Below, piece by piece: positions 18,033 to 25,965 of a stretch of 64,000 bases of DNA. Both the position numbers and the translations under genes were made by a program. The DNA is from JAPLDP01 sp964628285. GTDB lineage: Bacteria; Bacteroidota; Bacteroidia; Bacteroidales; JAGONC01. The stretch covers positions 1 to 64,000 of the forward strand of contig CAZVNP010000006.1 of the NCBI GenBank assembly GCA_964628285.1, written 5' to 3'. Each line of letters opens with the position of its first letter. The first letter of the stretch is position 1. Below the pieces are notes generated by a model, which ran no database searches, had not been told where the DNA came from, and saw only the letters and a program-made list of their open reading frames with translations.

Positions 18033-18669
18033 GGTGTGCCGTTTAAATGTCTTATTCCCGTTGAACTTTCATGGTGCCTTAAAAAGACTTTTGTTCAATG
18101 TGACGGATGTCGTTACATTCATGGTGATCACCGTGGCCATTCATATCCTCTGGAGATTCTGGGAATATCACCTGGACTATGTTCCGCTGCGATCTGCCAT
18201 ACAATCGTTATCGGCTGTTCTGGTGAGGGATATCTGTTCACAGACTTTTCATATTCTGCGATGGTGGATGGGTGACCGAGTCACGTCACATGGTCATATC
18301 ATTTTTTTCTGCCATCACGGGAGCCTGGAAATATTTGACGGATGCTCGGGATTAAAGCAATATGCCCAATTTGGATTATTAATGCTGGTCTGGAAAGGGT
18401 CCCTCACCATGAAATGTCTTTATATCCCCGTCGGAGTCGTCATTGTACATTTTGTCAATATTGTGAGGATGGTTGGTCTGTCCTTGATCATTTTGTGCCG
18501 TCCCCACCTTTGGCATGCAGGCCACGACATCCTTTTCAAGGTTCTTTTCTATGCCGTGATTTTTGGTTTGTGGGTGGTGTGGGTGGAATTTTTTTCACAT
18601 CATCACTCGATCGTGAAGGTGGTCTGGCCAATTTCTTCGTCGTCAGAAAATAACGTGACAACATATTGA
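18016..18669 (+). CDS. Exosortase/archaeosortase family transpeptidase
   Basis: A membrane protein of 217 residues with five to six hydrophobic segments. The family triad is visible: Cys110 in DGCSGLKQYAQF, Arg151 in NIVRMVGLSL and His167 or His170 in WHAGHDILFK. In this family the cysteine attacks the sorting signal of a secreted protein and cuts it, often transferring the protein to another molecule. The ATG at 18016 lies 17 bases inside the end of the small PIGSG-tail gene, so translation is probably coupled. The last 22 codons overlap the end of the convergent coiled-coil gene. The exact subfamily (Bacteroidota have several) was not determined. Confidence 0.87.
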   Translation: MILSNKVCRLNVLFPLNFHGALKRLLFNVTDVVTFMVITVAIHILWRFWEYHLDYVPLRSAIQSLSAVLVRDICSQTFHILRWWMGDRVTSHGHIIFFCHHGSLEIFDGCSGLKQYAQFGLLMLVWKGSLTMKCLYIPVGVVIVHFVNIVRMVGLSLIILCRPHLWHAGHDILFKVLFYAVIFGLWVVWVEFFSHHHSIVKVVWPISSSSENNVTTY

Positions 18670-19535
18670 CCTTTCATCAGCTCCTCCTTTTGATTTTTAG
18701 TCCAATAGGAACAAACATTCACAGCCTGGTTGGCATAATCAACCTGTTCCAGGATGGAATATTGTAACCGTTCACCTTTATAAATAAATGAATATTCCTC
18801 ACCCCTTCCTTTAACGAGGATCATGTTATCGGGTTGTGCAATACGAATATAAACATCCTTAGTGCCGGGAGCGAGCAATTTATTTTCACCCAGGGTGAAA
18901 CATATTTTTATTTTATCGATCCTGCTTGCCTTGGCGGTTATTTTTTCCACGTTTCCCCCTTTCAATCTTATCCCATCAACCGTCACGTTATAAGCATATA
19001 AAACAGCTGCCTCGGAAATTTTCTGTGTCAGGGTCTCCTTATCTTTGGCCAGCTCGGTGCTTTTTTTCTGTTCGGCCTGCAAATCGCGCCTGATCGATAT
19101 ATTTTCTTCCTGTAAGGCCTGGTTCACCTGATAAAGTGAGTCGATCTGCTTCAGATATCCCTGCGTGATCACCCGCAGCTGGTCAAGTTTTTTCTTCACC
19201 TTATAGTATTCCCACTGGGTGTTGAGAAGCTTTTTAATTTCAATGGCATTGGCTGTGATGACGCTATCTTTCAGTGCCAGGGTATCAACCAGATCGCCGT
19301 ATTCCTGTTTGACTTTTTCGTGTTCCTTCATCAGTGAATCCAGTTCACCCTGCAATTCCATACGGATACTTTCCTTTTCTCTGGTCAGTGTGTGCACTTT
19401 ACTTCTGGAGGAAAAGAAAAGCCACCCCAGGGCAATGATGATGGCGGCCAGGATAATGATGATATAAAGGCCAGATCTGGATTTCTTCCCCTTATTTTTT
19501 CCCGTGGTTTCAAAGTTGAGCTCAGAATCATTCAT
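18603..19535 (-). CDS. Membrane-anchored coiled-coil protein of unknown function
   Basis: A 310-residue protein. A basic N-terminus is followed by one membrane helix (about 23-42, LYIIIILAAIIIALGWLFF). Residues 45-180 form a long charged coiled coil (TREKESIRMELQGELDSLMKEHEK-type heptads, shown here only in outline). The last 130 residues form a strand-rich domain (VTVDGIRLKGGNVEKITAK, IRIAQPDNMILVKG, YVVTLFSDDEEIGQTTF). It probably projects into the periplasm with its C-terminal domain. The family name is not known to me. Its stop codon lies inside the exosortase gene, a 67-base convergent overlap. Confidence 0.8.
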   Translation of the reverse strand: MNDSELNFETTGKNKGKKSRSGLYIIIILAAIIIALGWLFFSSRSKVHTLTREKESIRMELQGELDSLMKEHEKVKQEYGDLVDTLALKDSVITANAIEIKKLLNTQWEYYKVKKKLDQLRVITQGYLKQIDSLYQVNQALQEENISIRRDLQAEQKKSTELAKDKETLTQKISEAAVLYAYNVTVDGIRLKGGNVEKITAKASRIDKIKICFTLGENKLLAPGTKDVYIRIAQPDNMILVKGRGEEYSFIYKGERLQYSILEQVDYANQAVNVCSYWTKNQKEELMKGQYVVTLFSDDEEIGQTTFTIE

Positions 19536-19656
19536 TGGGCATTTTTTTATGTAGTTTGTAATAAAACAGTTTCGTATTCATTTTATTGTGTCCGGTAATG
19601 AATAGACAAATATAACAGTTAAATGGTCATATTTCAAGTTCAGGTCCGATAAAAAA

Positions 19657-19711
19657 ATGTCCCTCCTGCTTCTTCCATTTAGTTTAAACCTGAAAAAAGC
19701 AGGAGGGACAT
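19657..19711 (-). terminator. Rho-independent terminator after the C69 peptidase gene
   Basis: A perfect 15-base inverted repeat: ATGTCCCTCCTGCTT at 19657-19671 and AAGCAGGAGGGACAT at 19697-19711, with a 25-base loop. In the minus direction it is followed at once by a run of T (the A7 at 19651-19657 on the plus strand). It lies 22 bases after the C69 gene stop, between it and the coiled-coil gene. Confidence 0.8.
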
Positions 19712-19732
19712 ATTACACCGGCGATAAAAATC

Positions 19733-21451
19733 TCAGTGCGGTGGCAGTTTAATTTCTTTAAAATGGTCGCCTGTCTCTTTAACGATGAGCCTGTACCAGT
19801 CTTCACCGTAACCGGGCTGTTCCAGAAAGGGATTCAGCTTACCGTCGTTTTTCCATTTGATGTTGCCATCCATGTACTTAGTGAAGAGATAGCCATAGAA
19901 GTTCCTCCATGTTTCGACCGTTGAGTTGCCGACATTGTCGGAGAAGGTTGTGATCAGGTCGATGGCCAGCCGTGGATCGATGGCATACATGTCAACAGCA
20001 GCTTTATCAATACCTTTTGTATAGTCGATATAGCGGCTTTCGAGAATGGATTGCAGCGAATCGATTTCAGGATGAATGACGTTATAGCGTGTATAGGCAA
20101 AGTTTGACACCTGATTGAACACCCAGAAAGCGGCGTCTGTCGTAAATTGCATCATCGAGCCATTACCTTTGGCATAGCTGTGAGGGACGCTGGTGATACC
20201 GCAGTACATAGGCACATACACGGTGCTGGCCGCATCATCGACGCTGAACCAGAGTATTCCTCCGATGGGATCAGGTAACCATGACCTTGACTGTGTGATA
20301 AAAGAGAAGCCGGTTTGTTGGGTGGAGGTGGCACGTTCATTAAAGTAAGTGACCGAATCGACCTGCCAGGTGAGAGGGCGCCAACGGTAAGGGCATCCGT
20401 AAGGGCCTGCACCGACATCTTTTGTCATATCCAGTTCGGTGCCTTCCAGATGATCCCTCATGAAATGCATCATGTCTTTAACTGAAATTTTACGGTCGGG
20501 CTTGATCCATAAAGGTATGCGGTTGTTTGCATAACCCGTCACAGAATCAAAAGTCACATAACCTTTTGCATAATCAAAATAGCGATACATATCCTTGTTC
20601 ACTTCTTTGAACATCGACCATACACGTATCTCACAAAAACGGGCTTGTTCAAAGTTTAGAGGTAAATAGGTGTCGGAGAAACTGAAGTCTTTATCTTGTC
20701 CTTTGAACCATCCCTTTTCCCTGGCGAAAGAAATAACATCAGGAGAGTAAACACACTCTACTGATGGATTTGATATTTTATCAATGTCATTGAAAGTGAT
20801 AGATTTAACGCCATCGGCCAGAGGAAACTGGGTAATCCGTGGCTGGTTGGCATGAGCGCAGATGTATCCGTCGGGGATACGGCGGGCCACCCACACGGCT
20901 CCTTTTTGATCTTTTCCTTTCCCGATGATTTCGAATATCCATACTTCATTGGCATCCGACACCGACATCGATTCCCCTTCGCTGGCATAACCGTATTCGG
21001 CCACCAGTTCCGTCATGGTCCTGATGGCTTCACGAGCCGTTTTGGACCGTTGCAATGCGATGAACATTAGGCTGCCATAATCCATGATAGCACCGGGTTG
21101 TGAGAGTAATTCCTCGCGCCCGCCAAATGTAGTCTCACCAAGAGCAACCTGGTGCTCATTCATGTTACCGACGACATTGTAAGTATGACGTATCTGCTTT
21201 ATTTTACCCAGATAATTACCTGTATCCCATTCATAAACATCGAGCATGGCCCCCTCATCATAATCGGCAGCCGGCCAATAGTACAGCTCACCGAACAGGA
21301 CGTGTGAATCAGCCATGTCGCTAATCATAACTGAACCATCAACCGAAGCCCCTTTAGTAACAATGAAATTCGTGCAGGCTGACAGATGATTTTGAATTCC
21401 GGGAAACGTCAGAAAAATGTAACCCGTGATAAAAAACGCTATTTTTTTCAT
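19733..21451 (-). CDS. C69 family dipeptidase, secreted
   Basis: An N-terminal nucleophile hydrolase of peptidase family C69 (PepD type), 572 residues, which cleaves dipeptides. A signal peptide is followed by the catalytic Cys26 in SACTNFIVTKGASVDGS, the position that becomes the N-terminus after processing. The family segments NVVGNMNEHQVALGETTFGG, GYASEGESMSVSDANEVWIFE and YICAHANQPRI are clear. It is probably periplasmic. It lies 37 bases after cysN in the same direction, with a strong terminator after it. A sulfur-linked role is not supported by the sequence. Confidence 0.93.
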   Translation of the reverse strand: MKKIAFFITGYIFLTFPGIQNHLSACTNFIVTKGASVDGSVMISDMADSHVLFGELYYWPAADYDEGAMLDVYEWDTGNYLGKIKQIRHTYNVVGNMNEHQVALGETTFGGREELLSQPGAIMDYGSLMFIALQRSKTAREAIRTMTELVAEYGYASEGESMSVSDANEVWIFEIIGKGKDQKGAVWVARRIPDGYICAHANQPRITQFPLADGVKSITFNDIDKISNPSVECVYSPDVISFAREKGWFKGQDKDFSFSDTYLPLNFEQARFCEIRVWSMFKEVNKDMYRYFDYAKGYVTFDSVTGYANNRIPLWIKPDRKISVKDMMHFMRDHLEGTELDMTKDVGAGPYGCPYRWRPLTWQVDSVTYFNERATSTQQTGFSFITQSRSWLPDPIGGILWFSVDDAASTVYVPMYCGITSVPHSYAKGNGSMMQFTTDAAFWVFNQVSNFAYTRYNVIHPEIDSLQSILESRYIDYTKGIDKAAVDMYAIDPRLAIDLITTFSDNVGNSTVETWRNFYGYLFTKYMDGNIKWKNDGKLNPFLEQPGYGEDWYRLIVKETGDHFKEIKLPPH

Positions 21452-21488
21452 AATTGTTTATTTATTGAATTTATACTGTGATTTACTA

Positions 21489-22772
21489 TTATATCACCAT
21501 GCCGACTCCGACCGTATTGTTTGTCGCCTCGTCAATCAGGATGAGCGCGCCTGTTTTACGGTTTTTGCGATAGGGATCGATGAACAAAGGCTTTGTCGTC
21601 CTAAGTGACACTCTGGCTATTTCATTGAGGACTATATGCTTATTAGCTTCTACTTTTTCAAGGTTGTTCACATCAATTTTATAATGTACTTCTTTGATCA
21701 GGCATTTCACTTCCCTGGTGGTGTGCCTGAGAACATATCGGCCGTTGAATTTCATGGGGGTATGGCTCATCCAGCACATCATGACATCGATGTCCTGTGT
21801 GATCTGAGGTATGTTATTTTCCCCCACGAACATATCGCCCCGGCTGATATCAATGTCATCTTCAAGGGTGATGGTTACTGACATCGGAGGAAATGCTTCC
21901 CCGAGTTCACCGTCAAAGGTGTCGATGGATTTGATTTTTGTCACAAAATGTTCCGGAAGGATCCTTATCCTGTCGCCTTTGGAAAAGACACCTCCTGCCA
22001 CCCTGCCTCCATAACCTCGGTAATCAGGATATTTGGCGGAAACAGGCCGGATAACATACTGAACCGGAAAGCGCGGATCGTTAAAATTTTTATCACTGGC
22101 AATATGGAGGTTTTCAAGCACCTGCATCAGCGTACCTCCGTGATACCAGTTCATGTTCCGTGAGGATTCCACCACATTGTCGCCATATAAGGCGCTAATG
22201 GGTACAAAGCGGATATCGTCGATGTCGATCCTGGAGGCAAAGTCGATAAAATGTAATCTGATGGCCTTGAATACTTCTTCATTGTAATTAACGAGGTCCA
22301 TTTTATTGACACAAACGATGATGTGTGGTATTTGCAGGAGGGAAGCGATATAAGCGTGGCGGTGTGTTTGTTCGGTGACGCCGTTGCGGGCATCAATAAG
22401 GATGATGGCCGCATTGGCGGTGGAAGCGCCGGTCACCATGTTCCTGGTATATTGCACATGTCCGGGCGTGTCGGCGATGATAAACTTTCTTTTGGGAGTG
22501 GCAAAATAGCGGTAGGCCACATCAATGGTGATGCCTTGTTCCCTTTCGGCGCGGAGACCGTCGGTGAGCAGGGCAAGGTTCACCTGTTCATTGCCGCGGC
22601 GCATGCTGGCGCGTCTGACGGCTTCAAGCTGGTCCTCAAATATCGACTTGCTGTCGTACAAAAGGCGCCCGATCAGGGTGCTCTTACCGTCGTCCACGCT
22701 GCCGGCGGTAGTGAAACGCAAGAGTTCCATATCGAGATAGGCCCTATGTGAGAATGTCTTTTCTGCCATCAT
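21489..22772 (-). CDS. cysN: Sulfate adenylyltransferase, GTPase subunit
   Basis: GTP-driven partner of CysD, making adenosine 5'-phosphosulfate (APS) from ATP and sulfate in the cytosol. The EF-Tu-like GTPase motifs are visible: G1 GSVDDGKST (24-32), G3 DTPGHVQYTRN, G4 NKMDL. The C-terminal beta-barrel domains end at 427 residues; the enzyme is not fused to a CysC domain as in some bacteria. It follows cysD by 26 bases and is the last gene of cysC-cysD-cysN. Confidence 0.96.
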   Translation of the reverse strand: MMAEKTFSHRAYLDMELLRFTTAGSVDDGKSTLIGRLLYDSKSIFEDQLEAVRRASMRRGNEQVNLALLTDGLRAEREQGITIDVAYRYFATPKRKFIIADTPGHVQYTRNMVTGASTANAAIILIDARNGVTEQTHRHAYIASLLQIPHIIVCVNKMDLVNYNEEVFKAIRLHFIDFASRIDIDDIRFVPISALYGDNVVESSRNMNWYHGGTLMQVLENLHIASDKNFNDPRFPVQYVIRPVSAKYPDYRGYGGRVAGGVFSKGDRIRILPEHFVTKIKSIDTFDGELGEAFPPMSVTITLEDDIDISRGDMFVGENNIPQITQDIDVMMCWMSHTPMKFNGRYVLRHTTREVKCLIKEVHYKIDVNNLEKVEANKHIVLNEIARVSLRTTKPLFIDPYRKNRKTGALILIDEATNNTVGVGMVI

Positions 22773-22798
22773 AAGTTACATTGCAACAGTGAAGGTAA

Positions 22799-23704
22799 CT
22801 AAAAGTAACCTTCACGTTTGCGGTCTTCCATGGCGGCTTCCGACCGCATGTCATCATACCGGCTTCCTCTTTCCGTGATCCTGGTAGCCGCTATTTCCTG
22901 GATGATATCCTCCAGGGTGTCAGCATTGGAAAGAGTCAGTCCGGTGCAGGTGATGTCACCGACAGTCCGGCACCTTACCCGTCGCGTTTCCACCCGCTCA
23001 TCTTGTTTGAGTTTCATGAAAGGTGCCCAGGCCAGGCATACACCGTCCCTGAAAAAAACCTTCCTTTCATGGGTATAATAGATATTGGGTAAGTCGATAT
23101 TTTCCATGTAGATGTACTGCCACACGTCCATTTCAGTCCAGTTACTGATGGGAAATACCCTGAAATGTTCACCCATATGTTTGCGCCCGTTGAATATATT
23201 CCATAATTCGGGTCGCTGGTTTTTGGGATCCCATTGTCCAAACTCATCGCGATGCGAGAAGAAACGTTCCTTGGCTCTGGCTTTCTCTTCATCACGGCGT
23301 CCACCTCCGATAGCGGCATCGAATTTATATTCGTTCAACACATCCAGAAGTGTGACCGTTTGAAGGACATTGCGACTGGCGTTGTAACCTGTTTCTTCCA
23401 CCACGCGTCCTTTATCGATGGAATCCTGGACATAGCCCACGACCAGCTCGGCATTGATTTTTTTCACCATGTTATCGCGGAAGACGATGGTTTCATCGAA
23501 GTTATGACCTGTGTCAATATGCAGTAAGGGAAAAGGTAAGCGTGAAGGCCAGAAGGCTTTCCGTGACAGGTGCACCAGAACAATGGAGTCTTTGCCTCCC
23601 GAAAACAGCAAACAGGGCCGTTCAAACTGGGCTGCAACCTCCCTGATGACGTAAATCGACTCCGATTCAAGTTCCTTTAGATGTGTAAGACGATGTTCCT
23701 TCAT
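22799..23704 (-). CDS. cysD: Sulfate adenylyltransferase, catalytic subunit
   Basis: Catalytic ATP pyrophosphatase-type subunit (301 residues) that adenylates sulfate, with the PP-loop SGGKDS (35-40), the LLHIDTGHNFDETI segment, and AAIGGGRRDEEKARAKER. The C-terminus RKREGYF is the family's usual ending. The ATG starts exactly where the cysC stop ends (23705), so the two are coupled. It forms a complex with CysN. Confidence 0.97.
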   Translation of the reverse strand: MKEHRLTHLKELESESIYVIREVAAQFERPCLLFSGGKDSIVLVHLSRKAFWPSRLPFPLLHIDTGHNFDETIVFRDNMVKKINAELVVGYVQDSIDKGRVVEETGYNASRNVLQTVTLLDVLNEYKFDAAIGGGRRDEEKARAKERFFSHRDEFGQWDPKNQRPELWNIFNGRKHMGEHFRVFPISNWTEMDVWQYIYMENIDLPNIYYTHERKVFFRDGVCLAWAPFMKLKQDERVETRRVRCRTVGDITCTGLTLSNADTLEDIIQEIAATRITERGSRYDDMRSEAAMEDRKREGYF

Positions 23705-24334
23705 CTACCCGCCAATCTTAAATTCAATCCTGGGTAGGACGAATGTCAGCAATTTTTTTACCGATTCCCTGATGGACAGCTGATCGGTTCTTATTTCAAC
23801 ATCAGGGGTCACAGGTTCATCAAAGGGTGAATCGATGCCGGTAAAATCTTTTATCTCACCTGCCCTTGCCTTAGTGTATAGACCTTTGACATCCCTTTTT
23901 TCACATACTTCCAGCGGTGAATTGACATAAACTTCGATAAAATCATCCGGACCTATGATTTCTCTTGCCATGGCCCGCATTTGGTATGTTGGGGAAATAA
24001 AACAGGAAATAACCACGATACCGGAATCAAGAAATAATCTGGATATCTCGGCGATGCGCCTGATATTTTCATTTCTGTCCTCAACCGAAAAACGAAGGTT
24101 ATTATTTATTCCTGCACGTATTTTATCCCCATCCAGCATCTCGGTCAGATAATGACGCTGAAACAGTTCTTTTTCCAATGCCGTACCTATGGTGGTTTTC
24201 CCGGAGCCTGACAAACCGGTCAGCCATATCACCCTGGCACGCTGTTTAAGTAATTTTTCTTTTTCTGACCTGGAGATTAGGTATGGTAATCCTGTAACCA
24301 GTCGTAAATCTTGTTCGGCCATTTTATCTTTCAC
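23705..24334 (-). CDS. cysC: Adenylyl-sulfate kinase
   Basis: Phosphorylates APS to PAPS, the activated sulfate used for reduction or sulfation. Walker A GLSGSGKT lies at 40-47; LDGDKIRAGINNNLRFS and the FIEVYVNSPLEVCEKRDVKGLY lid match CysC. The 209-residue length is normal. It heads the cysC-cysD-cysN operon. A TATTTTTG box (24388-24381 on the minus strand) matches TAnnTTTG 47 bases upstream of the start. No cysH or cysI is adjacent, so whether PAPS is used for reduction or for sulfotransfer cannot be told. Confidence 0.96.
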   Translation of the reverse strand: MKDKMAEQDLRLVTGLPYLISRSEKEKLLKQRARVIWLTGLSGSGKTTIGTALEKELFQRHYLTEMLDGDKIRAGINNNLRFSVEDRNENIRRIAEISRLFLDSGIVVISCFISPTYQMRAMAREIIGPDDFIEVYVNSPLEVCEKRDVKGLYTKARAGEIKDFTGIDSPFDEPVTPDVEIRTDQLSIRESVKKLLTFVLPRIEFKIGG

Positions 24335-24434
24335 GTCCGTTTGAGCATATTATTCCGGCACATACCTTTTGTAAAGAGTGCAAAAATAGAAATTTTTGAT
24401 CATCATTTCGATAACTAAGGATCAAATAAAGACT

Positions 24435-25772
24435 TTAGCGGGAGGTGACGGCTTCACCGATCAAGGTGGCGGTGGTACATGACGTGATCCGGACTTCGGC
24501 GTACTGGCCGGGTTTGAAGTGTGTCGCGGGAAAAATAACTACTTTGTTATGGCTGGTGCGACCCATCATGCTGGCGGTGGATTTCCTGGAATGACCTTCC
24601 ACCAAAACTTCAAAGGTTTTACCCACATCATGGAAGTTGCTTCTGTAAGAGAGCTTCTGCTGGAGACGGATGATCTCGTTCAGCCGCCGGCTTTTAACCT
24701 GTCCAGGGACATCATCCGTCAATTTTTTGGCTGCCAGGGTATCCGGTCGTTCGGAATATATAAACATATAAGCAAAATCGTAACCTATCCTCTCCATCAG
24801 TGATAACGTGTCGTTATGCTCCTCTTCCGTTTCGGTGCTGAATCCGGCAATTATGTCGGTTGAGATGCCACAGCCGGGCAAATAGTGGCGGATGGCTTCA
24901 ATGCGGTCCAGGTACCATTCACGGGTGTAGTTTCTGTTCATGAGCCGAAGGATTCTGTTATTGCCCGATTGCACAGGCAGATGAATGGACCTGCATATGT
25001 TCGGATAGGCGGCCATGGTCTGCAACAACTGGTCCGAAAGATCTTTGGGATGGGAAGTGGTGAATCTGACACGCAGCCTCGGATTGATCTCTGCGACTTG
25101 TCCCAGCAAATGAGGAAAATCGATGGTCAGACCGTCATTTTCCCAGCAATATGAATTAACATTCTGTCCCAGAAGGATGACTTCCCTGAAACCTGTGTCA
25201 AACAGCTCTTTGGCTTCATCAATGATGGAATGTGGTGAGCGGCTCCTCTCCCGGCCCCGGGTCATGGGAACCACACAATAGGCACAATGGTTCCGGCAAC
25301 CCCGCATGATGGAGATAAAAGCCGTGACTTTGCTGTCATTAAGACGGACAGGGCGGATATCGGCATAGGTCTCCTCCTCCGAAAGAACGGTATTGATGGC
25401 TTTTTGTCCACTGACGGCAGCGGCCAGGAGTTGCGGTAAGCTGCGATAAGCATCGGGACCCACGATCATGTCAGCCTGGTAGGCCTCACCGAACAACTGC
25501 TCCTTCATTCGTTCCGCCATGCATCCCACAATGCCGATGATCAGGGAAGGATTTTTCTTTTTCATGGACTGTAACTCCTTGATCCTTCTCTTAACACGTT
25601 GTTCGGCATGGTCACGGACCGAACAGGTATTGATAAAAACAACATCGGCTGAGGTGGCGTCGGTCACCGTTTCACAACCGCCATCCTTCATTATTGAAGC
25701 AATGATTTCACTGTCGGAGAAATTCATCTGGCAGCCGTAAGTCTCGATGTATATTTTTTTCTTTCCTGACAA
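24435..25772 (-). CDS. miaB: tRNA-2-methylthio-N6-dimethylallyladenosine synthase
   Basis: Radical SAM methylthiotransferase that adds a methylthio group to i6A37 of tRNAs that read UNN codons. All cluster-binding cysteines are visible: Cys14, Cys50 and Cys84 in the N-terminal UPF0004 domain, and Cys159, Cys163 and Cys166 in RGCRNHCAYC for the radical SAM cluster. The C-terminal TRAM domain (VLVEGHSRKSTASMMGRT) follows. The RGRERSR segment and the 445-residue length favour MiaB over MtaB or RimO. The gene is upstream of cysC in the same direction, with 100 bases between. Confidence 0.95.
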   Translation of the reverse strand: MSGKKKIYIETYGCQMNFSDSEIIASIMKDGGCETVTDATSADVVFINTCSVRDHAEQRVKRRIKELQSMKKKNPSLIIGIVGCMAERMKEQLFGEAYQADMIVGPDAYRSLPQLLAAAVSGQKAINTVLSEEETYADIRPVRLNDSKVTAFISIMRGCRNHCAYCVVPMTRGRERSRSPHSIIDEAKELFDTGFREVILLGQNVNSYCWENDGLTIDFPHLLGQVAEINPRLRVRFTTSHPKDLSDQLLQTMAAYPNICRSIHLPVQSGNNRILRLMNRNYTREWYLDRIEAIRHYLPGCGISTDIIAGFSTETEEEHNDTLSLMERIGYDFAYMFIYSERPDTLAAKKLTDDVPGQVKSRRLNEIIRLQQKLSYRSNFHDVGKTFEVLVEGHSRKSTASMMGRTSHNKVVIFPATHFKPGQYAEVRITSCTTATLIGEAVTSR

Positions 25773-25886
25773 TTGGCTCTTTTTTATGTTTATGTTGTCT
25801 TTATTTGAGCAGCAGATAAAAAAGCGGAGGCAAAATTAATTAAAACTGATTTTTTTCTTCCCTTGCAAGGGTCACAAAAAGCAATT

Positions 25887-25921
25887 TTCTGGATATACAT
25901 TAAGATAATATTATAATTTTG
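25887..25921 (+). promoter_or_regulatory. Bacteroidota-type promoter for topA
   Basis: TTCTGG (25887-25892) as a weak -33 element and TAATTTTG (25914-25921), an exact match to TAnnTTTG, with about 21 bases between. The topA start is 44 bases downstream. Confidence 0.5.
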
Positions 25922-25965
25922 TGCCGTTTTAAAAAAACCGGCCATTCACTTTAACATCGGTTATA

